Notes: a model not told the origin generated them from the letters alone. A stretch of DNA of 54,953 nucleotides from Mycobacterium sp. (GCA_025965895.1 JAOPWC010000018.1:1-54953), one strand, 5' to 3'; shown: positions 1 to 8,079, numbered from the stretch's first letter. Numbers and translations: made by a program.

Positions 1-79
1 AACCCAGCCGCTTACCGGACTCATCCATCAAATACACATCGTGATGCTGTTCAGCCCAGTCATCACCGACAAAGATCAT
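1..79 (-). CDS. IS110-family transposase, N-terminal fragment (runs off window)
   Basis: Reading leftwards from an ATG at 77-79 gives MIFVGDDWAEQHHDVYLMDE and onward to the window edge. The pattern of a short hydrophobic strand, an acidic pair (GDD), then W and HHDV is the N-terminal RuvC-like DEDD start of IS110/IS116/IS902 transposases. Only 26 codons are visible, so completeness of the element cannot be judged. It marks the left boundary of the gene-dense island as a mobile-element junction. The call rests on pattern recognition of the first residues only. Confidence 0.7.
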   Translation of the reverse strand, partial: MIFVGDDWAEQHHDVYLMDESGKRLG

Positions 80-442
80 CAATCACTGCCCTCCTCGATA
101 CGGCTATCGATCAACCTGTTTCGAGCCAGAGGACACCCGGCGGCGAGCTAATGGATCAGTGCTCGAACCGGCACGACATCCCATCAGTGCTACAGGCGAC
201 CTCACCAACCGGCCGGGGCACAATCTAGCTGTAGGAATCGACATGCACTCCGGCTCTAACACGGTGCTCACCGACCGGCGGCTCGGTAATCAGCCTCCCT
301 CGACAGGAACCAAATCCACGTCAACGGCACGCCGATCGATTCCCATTAGCGCTGACACGTACTGCCGGTTTCCGCGAAGGCGCGCGGGCATTCATCGACC
401 GGCGACGGCCGAGATTCCAGGGCCGCTGACCTCGGCGTTGCG
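80..442. other. Intergenic stretch between IS110 transposase start and hydrolase end
   Basis: About 360 bases with no convincing reading frame: the open frames present have no family resemblance and no good ribosome site. It may contain the left end of the IS110 element, which normally lacks long terminal inverted repeats, so an end cannot be fixed by eye. Confidence 0.4.
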
Positions 443-1183
443 TCAGTGCCTCAACCGGCACCGTTCGACCAGTATGCGTGCCAACATCTCCGGGTGACTC
501 ACCATCACCTCATGGCACGCCGGAATGGTAATCACGGTCTGCACACCTCCAAGCGCTTCGATGCTCCTGCGCTGAGCCTCCGGCGACAGCGCGCGGTCGC
601 GGGTGGTCAAGATCCAGGTCCGTGGTACGTCGTGGGGTAAATCGCTGCGATCGACCGGCTCTCCGGGGATTCGTCCCGACTCAGCATGAAGCCGCGACAA
701 AGTGAACGCCCGCTGCTGACGAGTCATGCCGTTGCAGAATGCATATCGGGCCGCCACTGTCGGAATCTTCATCGGCTTGCCGATGCTGGCGGCACGCCTC
801 GCGAACCAGGCCAACGGACCGTTGAGGGTGTCCACAATGGCTGAGCCCTGTGGCGGAACGAATGCGGTCGCGAGGATCATCTCGCGTACCCGCGCAGACC
901 CGAGCTTGGCCACCACGCCGGGCACGGTCACCCCTGCCATGGAATGGCCGACGATCACGACATCACCCAGTCCGGCCTCCTCGATATCGGCCACCACCGA
1001 ATCGACCCAGTCGCCGATCGTGGCTGTCGCCAGGTTCCCTGGCTTGCTGCCATGGCCAGGCAGATCCACCGCGAGGATTCGTAACTCGGGGGCTTGCCGA
1101 AACAACTCGGCGACGGTGAGATCCCAGCAGTCGCCGGCGTGTTCGCCGCCGTGGACCAGGACGAGGTCGGGCCGCGCGCTCAC
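443..1183 (-). CDS. Alpha/beta-hydrolase (esterase-like), last gene of the P450-ferredoxin operon
   Basis: A 246-residue alpha/beta-hydrolase of normal family length. The oxyanion-loop motif LVHGGEHAGDCW is at residues 8-20, the nucleophile elbow GHSMAG has Ser81, a candidate acid Asp lies in DRALS, and a candidate catalytic His is His224 in ACHEVMVSHPE. The layout resembles the plant methylesterase/salicylate-esterase-like branch. Its ATG overlaps the ferredoxin stop by 4 bp (ATGA, 1180-1183), implying translational coupling behind the P450 and ferredoxin. It probably hydrolyses an ester or lactone of the P450 substrate or product; the substrate is not visible from sequence. Cytoplasmic: no signal peptide. 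Confidence 0.85.
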   Translation of the reverse strand: MSARPDLVLVHGGEHAGDCWDLTVAELFRQAPELRILAVDLPGHGSKPGNLATATIGDWVDSVVADIEEAGLGDVVIVGHSMAGVTVPGVVAKLGSARVREMILATAFVPPQGSAIVDTLNGPLAWFARRAASIGKPMKIPTVAARYAFCNGMTRQQRAFTLSRLHAESGRIPGEPVDRSDLPHDVPRTWILTTRDRALSPEAQRRSIEALGGVQTVITIPACHEVMVSHPEMLARILVERCRLRH

Positions 1184-1374
1184 TCCTGAAAAGATATCGC
1201 GTTCTCAGGACAGTTGGCGGCGCCGGTGCGCGCTGCCTCCATGTGCTCTGCCGGCACGCTGCAATCACCGACGACCTGGCCGTAGCCTTCGTCATCGTCG
1301 GTATATACGCTGGGAGCCAACGCATAACACATTCCGTGTCCCATGCATCTGGCGGGATCGATGGTGACCTTCAC
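1180..1374 (-). CDS. 3Fe-4S-type ferredoxin partner of the P450
   Basis: A 64-residue ferredoxin starting at a GTG (1374) whose G-T-G-A overlaps the P450 stop. Cluster ligands are Cys10, Cys16 and Cys55 (followed by Pro56) in the pattern CxxHxxC...CP: the position that is Cys in 4Fe-4S proteins is His13. Mycobacterial P450 ferredoxins commonly carry a non-Cys residue here and hold a 3Fe-4S cluster. It should pass electrons from a ferredoxin reductase (not encoded nearby) to the adjacent P450. The frame stays open upstream into the P450 gene, but homology begins at the GTG. Confidence 0.9.
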   Translation of the reverse strand: MKVTIDPARCMGHGMCYALAPSVYTDDDEGYGQVVGDCSVPAEHMEAARTGAANCPENAISFQE

Positions 1375-2564
1375 GACGGATCGCCCGTTTCCATCGTCAG
1401 GTGCAGTGAGTCCAGTCCCACCGTTCCGCGCGGCCAGTGCACGCGCGGCGTGGTCCCGGGCGTGATGTGATAGTCCGGGATGCGCCGGTGCCACTCTTCG
1501 TAGAGCATTTGCATCTCCAACCGGGCGAGGTGCGAGCCGAGACAGCGGTGTACGCCCATGCCGAAGCTGATGTGCCGATTCTCGGGCCGGTGGAAATCGA
1601 TCTCGTAGGGGTTGGGAAACAATGTCTCATCACGATTGGCGACCGCGAGGTAGCTGGTGATGCGACTTCCTTCCGGCAGGGTGTTCCCTTCCAGCCGCGT
1701 CTCCTGCGTCGTCACCCGGGGAATGAACGGAGCCGGCGGGTCCATCCGCAGCAGTTCCTCCATCGCCGCGGGCATCAGCGACGGGTCGTCGATGATTTCT
1801 CTGCGCTTGTCCGGGTTCTGGGCCAGTCGCTGCATGCCGAAGCCCAGCGCATCCATGACCGTGTCCAGGCCGGCGAGGATGAAGAGGAAGCACAAGCCGA
1901 TGACCTCTTCGTCGGACAGCGCGTCGGGAGGCTCGATGTTCAACACGTGGCTCAGCACGTCGTCGCCGGGCACGCCGCGCCGCTTGCCGATGAGCCCGGA
2001 CAGATAGATGAACAGTTCGGCAGCTTTCTGCATGCCCTCTTGAGCCGCTTCGTCCACCGACGTCTGCCCGGAAGCGGCGCTGAGGTTCAGTACCGCGTTC
2101 TTCCATTCGATGAACTGGTCGCGCATATCCAGGGGCAGGCCGAACAGGGTCAAAAAGACCTGAGTCGGAAACACGGCCCCGACCTCGGCGACGAATTCAC
2201 ATGTGCCCCGCTTCGCGATCGGCTCGATCAGCTCGACGACTTGCTTGCGCAGACCCGGCTCGAGCGGCCTTATCGCCTTCGGGCTGAAGAAGGGCTGCAG
2301 CACGCGGCGGTAGCGAGCCTGCTCGGGCGGATCGAACGCGATGGGCACGAGGGGGACCGGACTGGCCAGCACGTCGAAGGCCTTCTTCGACGAGAACACC
2401 GACGGGTTCTTCAACACCAGTTCGACGAAGTCCCGACTGGTAGCCGCGTAACCGTCTTCGACTTCGACAAGCGGGTGCTGATCCAACGTGTGCCAGGCGT
2501 CATCGCGTGCCTCGGGCATCGGAAGGTCATCCGTGGACACCTTGGGAAGGGAGTCGGTGGTCAA
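1371..2564 (-). CDS. Cytochrome P450 monooxygenase (first copy)
   Basis: A 397-residue soluble bacterial P450. The I-helix oxygen-activation motif AGLDT, the ExxR motif in EELLR, and the heme loop FGMGVHRCLG with axial Cys341 are all present. I chose the TTG at 2562-2564 because GAGGAG precedes it at good spacing and the protein then lines up with the second P450 of the window (5862-7043); the frame extends 29 codons further but without family resemblance. It is first in a three-gene operon with ferredoxin and hydrolase, joined by 4-bp overlaps. The strong similarity to the second P450, including SPVPxVPIAxDPP near residue 75, suggests duplication in one family. Substrate unknown; a steroid, terpenoid or lipid hydroxylase is plausible. 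Confidence 0.93.
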   Translation of the reverse strand: MTTDSLPKVSTDDLPMPEARDDAWHTLDQHPLVEVEDGYAATSRDFVELVLKNPSVFSSKKAFDVLASPVPLVPIAFDPPEQARYRRVLQPFFSPKAIRPLEPGLRKQVVELIEPIAKRGTCEFVAEVGAVFPTQVFLTLFGLPLDMRDQFIEWKNAVLNLSAASGQTSVDEAAQEGMQKAAELFIYLSGLIGKRRGVPGDDVLSHVLNIEPPDALSDEEVIGLCFLFILAGLDTVMDALGFGMQRLAQNPDKRREIIDDPSLMPAAMEELLRMDPPAPFIPRVTTQETRLEGNTLPEGSRITSYLAVANRDETLFPNPYEIDFHRPENRHISFGMGVHRCLGSHLARLEMQMLYEEWHRRIPDYHITPGTTPRVHWPRGTVGLDSLHLTMETGDPS

Positions 2565-2861
2565 TCCACTCCTCGATTCTGGCAGGTCACCGGGTGAGCG
2601 AGCTCTGATGGGGATACACCGCAGTGTGCCACCACTGTCAGATACAGACAAGCACGCCGGTTTCGCGACACCATGAGCTCTGGTTTCACCTGTCCGCTGT
2701 GGTGTTACGAGGCAATCTATTGATCACGACTATGCACATACCGTCAGAAATACGTGCGATCAGTCCTTCTCATCCCGTGCCCAGGGCGACCCTGGACTCG
2801 CGACGATGAAGTGAACTAGGTTATAGATCTGGGCATCTTATCCGACTCCGACGGAGGTGGC
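2565..2861. promoter_or_regulatory. Divergent intergenic region between P450 operon and first AveC-like gene
   Basis: About 300 bases without a credible gene, between divergent starts. The sequence ACCACTGTCA at 2631-2640 contains one good half-site (ACTGTCA) of the palindrome found at six other places in the window, but its partner half is poor. It may be a weak or diverged operator. AT-richer stretches near 2700-2760 and 2815-2840 would suit promoters; I could not fix -10/-35 boxes with confidence. Confidence 0.35.
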
Positions 2862-3791
2862 GTGACCGTGCTGTCAGCCGAGCAGCCCAGCCCGAGCGCG
2901 CTGCTGGACCCGTCGGGAACGTGGTTCTTCAACTGGGTCATCCCGCTAGCCGGCGGCATCGTCATCGCCCTGGCGATCGCCGACTCGATCCGTCGCCGCC
3001 GAATGACATGGGGCTTGCTATTTCTGCTGAACAGCATGTTCGTGTACTGGATGGAGACGATGGGCGACTGGGGCCAGGAACTGATATACAGCCCGACGTT
3101 CCTGCGGCACCATGCGCTGGACTGGCTACCGCTCAAGACGCCGAACGATCCGTTGTTCATGCCGTTCGCGTACGCCGTGTACTGGACGGTGCATGCGCTG
3201 GTGGTGCTGTGGCTCGGTCAGTTGCTCGCCAAGCGCTTCGGCTGGAGCATGCTCAAAGCCATTCTCGTGCTGGCCGTTCCTGTCAACTACGCATGGGACT
3301 TCTTGGTCGAAGGTGTCGCCGCCGCGATGGGGTGGTGGACGTACGACCCGGGCATGGGCCCAGTACTGAGATTCGCCAGCGGCGGCCAGATCACCCTGCT
3401 CTGGACCATCGGCCTGATGTGCTTTTGGCCCAACCTGATTGCCTACTGGGCCGGCAAGCCGCCGGTGCGCGGGTTGAACCACTTCGAACGCTTCTTCGGT
3501 CTCGAGCGCTTCACCCGGCCCAAACCTGCCGCGGCGGACGGCGCGCGCGAGACGAGCGGGACCGGTTCCACGGCCACGGCGACCGCGCTGCGCACCACCG
3601 CACGTCGCCGCAAGCAGCAGCCTTACGACGATCTTCTGGACTACGAGGTGACGATCCCGCGATGGAAATTTGAACTCGCGCGGTTCGGGGCGTGGTTCGC
3701 GGTGTTTCAGGTGAGCTTCTTTCTCTTGCTGATAGTCCCTCTCGTGACGATGCGGTTGATCACCGGCAACGACAGCGTCTACGCCCCGTGA
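2862..3791 (+). CDS. AveC-like (spirocyclase-family) membrane protein 1
   Basis: A 309-residue multi-pass protein starting at GTG 2862 behind GGAGG. Hydrophobic spans can be seen near residues 22-42, 48-62, 100-120, 130-150, 175-195 and 275-298, with a basic Ala/Thr-rich cytoplasmic-type loop (about 220-250) before the last span. Conserved-looking Trp/His/Tyr-rich segments such as WMETMGDWGQELIYSP and WDFLVEGVAAAMGWWTYDPG resemble the AveC-like family, named for the Streptomyces protein that acts in avermectin spiroketal formation; mycobacterial members have no assigned reaction. It is divergent from the P450 operon and followed by a second AveC-like gene. Catalytic role inferred only from family. 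Confidence 0.7.
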   Translation: MTVLSAEQPSPSALLDPSGTWFFNWVIPLAGGIVIALAIADSIRRRRMTWGLLFLLNSMFVYWMETMGDWGQELIYSPTFLRHHALDWLPLKTPNDPLFMPFAYAVYWTVHALVVLWLGQLLAKRFGWSMLKAILVLAVPVNYAWDFLVEGVAAAMGWWTYDPGMGPVLRFASGGQITLLWTIGLMCFWPNLIAYWAGKPPVRGLNHFERFFGLERFTRPKPAAADGARETSGTGSTATATALRTTARRRKQQPYDDLLDYEVTIPRWKFELARFGAWFAVFQVSFFLLLIVPLVTMRLITGNDSVYAP

Positions 3792-3834
3792 CGGCACGAC
3801 TGGCACCAAGGGGACACAAACGGGAGGGGAACCG

Positions 3835-3954
3835 TTGAGCTACCTGCCACCACCGACGCGCCAAGGATTGATGTCGGAGACCCTCCGGCTCCTGGGCGGG
3901 TGCACCGCGGGCATCCTGCTCCTGGGAATCGTCGTCTACTTCCTCACGGCCTGA
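3835..3954 (+). CDS. 39-residue single-span membrane micro-protein between the AveC-like genes
   Basis: A short frame starts at TTG 3835 with GGGAGGGG six bases upstream and ends with TGA at 3952-3954. The product has a polar N-terminus (SYLPPPTRQGLMSE) and one hydrophobic span (ILLLGIVVYFLTA) that ends the protein. Ribosome site, span and placement between two membrane-protein genes on the same strand support translation. Possible role: accessory subunit of an AveC-like protein. No family recognised; a chance frame is the alternative. Confidence 0.55.
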   Translation: MSYLPPPTRQGLMSETLRLLGGCTAGILLLGIVVYFLTA

Positions 3955-3981
3955 ACCGGTCGCGCTGAAGCGTTGACAGTA

Positions 3982-3997
3982 TGGCAGTGAACTGTCA
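3982..3997. promoter_or_regulatory. TetR-type operator copy 1 (TGGCAGTGAACTGTCA)
   Basis: Sixteen bases matching the window consensus TGRCAGTCGACTGYCA except at the central pair. An additional half-site TGACAGT lies at 3974-3980, so the outer arms TGACAGT/ACTGTCA also form an inverted repeat. It sits 40 bases upstream of the second AveC-like gene (4037). Confidence 0.65.
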
Positions 3998-4036
3998 TCT
4001 TTGGGGTGACGTCGACGCGCCGAAGGAGGCTTAGCA

Positions 4037-5086
4037 GTGACAGATCTCGAAAGTCGCGGCCGCCTGGGGCATGCTGAGCAGACAGTTGCGGAGCCGGAAC
4101 GGATCAAAACCGTACGGGCCGTGCTTGTTTGGTCCGGCGTGGGCGCGGCCTGCGTAGTCGCGGCCAGCTACGTCTACTTCTCCTGGATCGTTTCCGGCAA
4201 CGCGGCACCGGTCAGTCCAGGGTCCGACCCGATCCCCGCCGGAACGCGTCTGGCGATGACCGCCTTTCAGATCGCGTGTCCGATCCTCGCCGTGGTGGCC
4301 ATCGCGTATGTGATCCGGAAGAGCGTGCGCGAACATCAGCTTTGCGTCGAGGCGGCCATCGTGATCGGTACGGCGATCGCGTGGTGGCACGATCCGCTGA
4401 TCAACTGGTTGCAGCCCGTGCTGTTCTACAACGCCGGTCTGGTCAATTTCGGCAACTGGACCCAGAACATTCCCGGCTGGCTGAGTCCGGATGGCCGCCT
4501 GATGGCCGAGCCGGTGCTGATGATCGGAATGATCTACGTCTGGATGCCGCTGACCATGGGATCGATCGCTCGCTGGGCGATGTCCCGCGCCCGCCGTCGC
4601 TGGCCGACACTCGGACCCGTCCGGACGTTTTGCTGCGGATGGCTCGCGGTGTATGTCATCGAGTTCCCGCTGGAGATCTTCGCGGTGCGTCACGGCCTGC
4701 TCGGCTACCCGGCGTCGATTCCCGGCCTGACGCTGTGGGCCGGCCAGACGGTTCAGATCCCGTTGTACGGCCCCGTGCTGTGGTCACTGGTGCTCAGCTC
4801 CAGCGGCGGGTTGATGTTCTTCCGGAACAAGCAGGGCCAGATCCGCGTCGAAAGCGGAATCGAAACCCTTCGATGGGCCGGGTCTCGGACCAAGTCCGTG
4901 CTTCGCGTGCTGGCCGTCACAGGCTTCATGCACGCGATGGCGATCGGCGTATACGATCTGCCGGTCAACCTCGCGGGCCTGTACGCCGGGCCGACGCACA
5001 CGTATCCGACATATTTGCGCACGCAGTTCTGTGGACCTGGCACACCCCGTCCGTGCCCGGACGGTACCCGCTTCGACGATCGCTAG
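4037..5086 (+). CDS. AveC-like (spirocyclase-family) membrane protein 2
   Basis: A 349-residue polytopic protein starting at GTG 4037 behind GAAGGAGG. Hydrophobic spans are visible near residues 30-50, 75-92, 105-122, 155-175, 195-212, 240-260 and 290-310. Shared features with the first AveC-like protein include WWHDPLINWL and the EFPLEIFAVRHGLLGYP stretch. The C-terminal tail (after about 330) is polar with two Cys. Two divergent paralogues side by side suggest sequential or heteromeric action on a P450-oxidised substrate. An operator copy lies at 3982-3997. It ends 9 bp from the converging TetR gene. Confidence 0.7.
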   Translation: MTDLESRGRLGHAEQTVAEPERIKTVRAVLVWSGVGAACVVAASYVYFSWIVSGNAAPVSPGSDPIPAGTRLAMTAFQIACPILAVVAIAYVIRKSVREHQLCVEAAIVIGTAIAWWHDPLINWLQPVLFYNAGLVNFGNWTQNIPGWLSPDGRLMAEPVLMIGMIYVWMPLTMGSIARWAMSRARRRWPTLGPVRTFCCGWLAVYVIEFPLEIFAVRHGLLGYPASIPGLTLWAGQTVQIPLYGPVLWSLVLSSSGGLMFFRNKQGQIRVESGIETLRWAGSRTKSVLRVLAVTGFMHAMAIGVYDLPVNLAGLYAGPTHTYPTYLRTQFCGPGTPRPCPDGTRFDDR

Positions 5087-5095
5087 CCGCAGTGG

Positions 5096-5686
5096 TTACT
5101 TCAGAACTGCCGGCAGGGTCGCGAACTCCTGCCGAATCAGGTCGTCAAGCGCCCGACTCGGGGCGGACAACCATTGATTGAGGGCGCGCTCGACCAGCAG
5201 CATTCCTACTGACGCCAGCAGTCGGCATTCGTTGTCCGGCGAAGCCAGCCGGCGGCGCTCGGCGATCACCTTCGCCACGGTCTCGGCGTTGGCCTCGTGG
5301 TTCTTGCGCTCACGGCCCAGCAGCACAAATGACGAAGCGACCGCCTCGTGATACTGCGCGATGCGCTTCCTGATGCGCTTGAGCCCCGGCGCGAGCAAGG
5401 CGAAGGACTCCACCATCGCCTCGTAATCCGACACCGACTCATCACGAGACAGGTAGACCGCACTGAACGCGTTGATGAAGTCGTACTCGCCGGTGAACAG
5501 CACCGACTCCTTGGTCGGGAAGTAACGGAAGAATGTCCGTGGCGAGACCCCCGCAGCGTCGGCGATCTCATCCGTGGTGGTCAGGTCATAACCGTTGGCG
5601 CTGAACAGGTTCAGGGCTGCATCGAGTAGCGCTGTCCGAGTCCGGTCGGCGTGCTCGCTACGCGGTGAACGGTCACCCCGTGCCAT
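5096..5686 (-). CDS. TetR-family repressor, candidate master regulator of the island
   Basis: A 196-residue TetR protein. The N-terminal helix-turn-helix spans about residues 17-62 (ALLDAALNLFSANGYDLTTT, then DEIADAAGVSPRTFFRYFPT), followed by an all-helical ligand domain. I start it at ATG 5686, which has AAAGGAGG just upstream, not at more distal in-frame codons. It is transcribed away from the second P450, and the 175-bp gap holds a promoter and a perfect-armed copy of the palindrome (5794-5809). It is the only regulator gene embedded among the operator-bearing genes, so it is the best candidate to bind all six palindromes; this is inference. Confidence 0.9.
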   Translation of the reverse strand: MARGDRSPRSEHADRTRTALLDAALNLFSANGYDLTTTDEIADAAGVSPRTFFRYFPTKESVLFTGEYDFINAFSAVYLSRDESVSDYEAMVESFALLAPGLKRIRKRIAQYHEAVASSFVLLGRERKNHEANAETVAKVIAERRRLASPDNECRLLASVGMLLVERALNQWLSAPSRALDDLIRQEFATLPAVLK

Positions 5687-5754
5687 CGTTCGCCCTCCTT
5701 TGGCCCTGTTCGGTGGTGCCGACACTACAACGCCGCGGGGGCGTCGGCAGATCG

Positions 5755-5783
5755 TTGACACCCATTGACACCCAGACGATACT
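5755..5783 (+). promoter_or_regulatory. Candidate SigA-type promoter of the second P450 gene
   Basis: TTGACA at 5755-5760 and GATACT at 5778-5783 are separated by 17 bases, a near-ideal housekeeping spacing. The -35 box is part of a perfect tandem 10-mer, TTGACACCCA twice (5755-5774), giving a second TTGACA at 5765. The operator at 5794-5809 would start about 10 bases after the -10 box, overlapping the expected transcription start and fitting steric repression. Confidence 0.5.
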
Positions 5784-5793
5784 AACCAAGAAA

Positions 5794-5809
5794 TGACAGC
5801 CTACTGTCA
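5794..5809. promoter_or_regulatory. TetR-type operator copy 2 (TGACAGCCTACTGTCA)
   Basis: Perfect outer arms TGACAG/CTGTCA around CCTA. It lies between the TetR gene (start 5686) and the second P450 gene (start 5862), just downstream of a candidate promoter, so it could control both the repressor itself and the P450. Confidence 0.75.
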
Positions 5810-5861
5810 CATTCTACGTCTCCTACATCACCGGACCGGTTACAGAGAGGACCTCCTCCGC

Positions 5862-7043
5862 ATGACTGACGCCACTGAAGCCGCCAGGGCATCTGATTTC
5901 AGCGTCGACGACCTTCCGTTCCATGAGGACCGGACACGAGCTTGGCGCGAACTACGGGAGCACGGTGAGGTGGTCAGAGGCCGACAGCAGGTCGTGATGG
6001 CCAGCGCGGCGGCGGTCGACTTCGCGGCCAAGCACCCCCAGATCTTCTCGTCGGCCAAGGCTTTCGACCGGATCGGTAGCCCAGTCCCGATGGTGCCGAT
6101 CGCCATCGACCCACCGGACCACACCAGGTTTCGGCGTCTGCTGGATCCCTTCTTCAGCCCTAAGAAGATGGCCGAGCGCGAGCCGGAATTGCGCAAGCAG
6201 GCCGGCGAGTTGATCGACGCGTTCAAGGTCAAGGGACAATGCGAGTTCGTCGCCGATCTGGCTACCCCGTTCCCGTCACAGGTGTTTCTGACGTTGTTTG
6301 GTCTGCCCCTCGAGGACCGCGACCGGCTGGTGCAGTGGAAGAACTCCATTCTCGAGTTCACCGATCCGGCCAGCGCCGAGCCGACGCCGGAAGTGCTTCA
6401 GCACGGCCTGGAGCTGTACACGTACCTCAGCGAGCACATCACGCAGCGACGGGCCAATCCCGAGGGAGACGACCTGCTCTCCCAGCTGGTCAGCCTTCAT
6501 GAGGAAGGCGGGATGTCGGACGCCGAAATCCTGGGCCTGTGCTTCCTGTTCGTGCTCGCGGGATTGGACACCGTCACCGCCGCTCTCGGCTTCTCCTTCG
6601 CCCGGCTCGCGGCGGACACGCAGATGCGCCGCAAGATCGCAGGGAACTACTCGTTGATCCCGTACTTCATCGAGGAGCAGCTTCGAGTCGACCCGCCGGT
6701 TCCCTTTGCTCCCCGGGTGATCACCGAAGACGTCGAAGTCGCCGGCTGCCCGTTGGCCAAAGACACCGATGTGTTGATCAGTTACGGTTGCGCCAACCGC
6801 GACTCGCAGCAGTACGACGAAGCCGACACGGTGCACCTCGACAAGCGTCCGCCGCACTTCGCGTTCGGTCGCGGTCCGCACCGTTGCCTGGGCTCGCATC
6901 TGGCGCGCCTGGAACTCCGGCTGATCATCGAGGAGTGGCACAACCGCATCCCGGAGTACCGGTTGGCCGACGGGGCGCAGCCGAGGGTGCCGTGGCCGAA
7001 CGGCACGCTCGGGCTGGATGCGGTGCCGTTGGTGATCGGCTGA
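5862..7043 (+). CDS. Cytochrome P450 monooxygenase (second copy)
   Basis: A 393-residue P450 with I-helix AGLDT, ExxR in EEQLR, and heme loop FGRGPHRCLG with axial Cys342. It shares long identical blocks with the first P450 of the window (for example CFLFxLAGLDTV, HRCLGSHLARLE), so the two are paralogues. I start it at ATG 5862, after AGAGAGGA, because family resemblance begins there. It has no ferredoxin of its own nearby and may share the one at 1180-1374. The gene is preceded by an operator and ends 17 bp from the converging LLM oxidoreductase gene. Probably hydroxylates the island's unknown substrate. Confidence 0.93.
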   Translation: MTDATEAARASDFSVDDLPFHEDRTRAWRELREHGEVVRGRQQVVMASAAAVDFAAKHPQIFSSAKAFDRIGSPVPMVPIAIDPPDHTRFRRLLDPFFSPKKMAEREPELRKQAGELIDAFKVKGQCEFVADLATPFPSQVFLTLFGLPLEDRDRLVQWKNSILEFTDPASAEPTPEVLQHGLELYTYLSEHITQRRANPEGDDLLSQLVSLHEEGGMSDAEILGLCFLFVLAGLDTVTAALGFSFARLAADTQMRRKIAGNYSLIPYFIEEQLRVDPPVPFAPRVITEDVEVAGCPLAKDTDVLISYGCANRDSQQYDEADTVHLDKRPPHFAFGRGPHRCLGSHLARLELRLIIEEWHNRIPEYRLADGAQPRVPWPNGTLGLDAVPLVIG

Positions 7044-7060
7044 TGCCGCAACGGGGCGCT

Positions 7061-7981
7061 TCAGTCCACCTTGGGGATCACCTCTTCGGCCACCCACTGC
7101 ATGTGGTCGAGGTAGGCGTTGAAATCAGCGAGCGGTGGGGGGTTGACCCAGGTGTCGGTGACGCCGAACTCGGCGAGCTTGCCGCAGTTGTCGATCACCT
7201 GCTGTGCACTCTGACCGAATTGCGCGTTGGGGTCGTCGACAATCGCGTGCTCCTGGCCGATGGACAGCACCGCAAGGCTGTAGAACAGCGAGAAGGGCCG
7301 GCCGTCGAAGCCGGGCGCAGAGCGCAGGTAGTCCATCTTCGCGGGCAGTTCGTCGGGCTTGGTCAGCCAGGGTGCCCAGCCGTCGCCGAAGCGCGCGGCG
7401 CGGCGCAGGACGGCGTCGGCATCTCCGCCCATCCAGATCGGGGGGTGGGGCTTGTGAACCGGTTTCGGCCCGAAGGCCATGTCGTCGAATTTCACGAATT
7501 CGCCGTCGTAGCTCGGAGCGTCGCTGTGCCACAACTCGAACATCGCGGCCAGGCACTCGTCGGCTATGCGGCCCCGCTTGGTGAACGGGACGCCGACCGC
7601 GTCGTACTCCTCCTTGAGCCAGCCCACTCCCACGGTGACTTGCGCCCGGCCGCCGCTGAACCAGTCCAGCGTCGCGATGGACTTCGCCGCGATGACGGGA
7701 TTGTGCAGCGGCAGGATCGTCACCATCGAGCCGACGGTGATCGTTGACGTGGCCCCCGCGACGAATGCCTGCGCTGTGGTGGCGTCGAAGTAGTGGTTAC
7801 CCGACAGCTCGAGGTGCGGGGTGGGCGTCAGGAAGTGTTCGGGCAAGAACACCATCGAGTAACCGAGCTGTTCGGCGGTCTGCGCAACACGGGCGATCTC
7901 CCGTCCGGTGAGGCTGGGCTCCCACGGCTGCGTAATGGCCGCGACGTGCATGCAGTTGGGCAGATAAACAGCGAATCTCAT
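7061..7981 (-). CDS. LLM-class flavin (probably F420-dependent) oxidoreductase
   Basis: A 306-residue luciferase-like TIM-barrel oxidoreductase. Typical features are FAVYLPNC at the start, SMVFLPEHFLTPTPHLELSG, TITVGSMVTILPLHNPV, the VTVGVGWLKEEYDAVGV block and the HPPIWMGGDADAVLRRAARFGDG type segment. The TIGR03619-like layout in mycobacteria usually uses coenzyme F420. The start is ATG 7981 where homology begins. It is transcribed leftwards from a divergent region carrying two operators (8064 and 8168), so it should be co-regulated with the phosphohistidine-protein operon. Likely a hydride-transfer step on a ketone, alcohol or enone; substrate unknown. Confidence 0.88.
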   Translation of the reverse strand: MRFAVYLPNCMHVAAITQPWEPSLTGREIARVAQTAEQLGYSMVFLPEHFLTPTPHLELSGNHYFDATTAQAFVAGATSTITVGSMVTILPLHNPVIAAKSIATLDWFSGGRAQVTVGVGWLKEEYDAVGVPFTKRGRIADECLAAMFELWHSDAPSYDGEFVKFDDMAFGPKPVHKPHPPIWMGGDADAVLRRAARFGDGWAPWLTKPDELPAKMDYLRSAPGFDGRPFSLFYSLAVLSIGQEHAIVDDPNAQFGQSAQQVIDNCGKLAEFGVTDTWVNPPPLADFNAYLDHMQWVAEEVIPKVD

Positions 7982-8063
7982 TATGCGCCTTCCCGGTTCA
8001 TCGGCCCCGTACACGCGCGGCGAGTCCGGGCCGACGGCGCCGAGACCGTGATGCGCAACACTA

Positions 8064-8079
8064 TGGCAGTCGACTGTCA
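8064..8079. promoter_or_regulatory. TetR-type operator copy 3 (TGGCAGTCGACTGTCA)
   Basis: A 16-base palindrome with one mismatch (G for A at position 3). It lies 83 bases upstream of the leftward LLM oxidoreductase start and 123 bases upstream of the rightward phosphohistidine-protein start. Confidence 0.75.

Noticed and set aside
1437..2597. Long rightward open frame opposite the first P450
   Set aside because: It mirrors the P450 gene, shows no family motifs, and is the usual antisense shadow in high-GC DNA.
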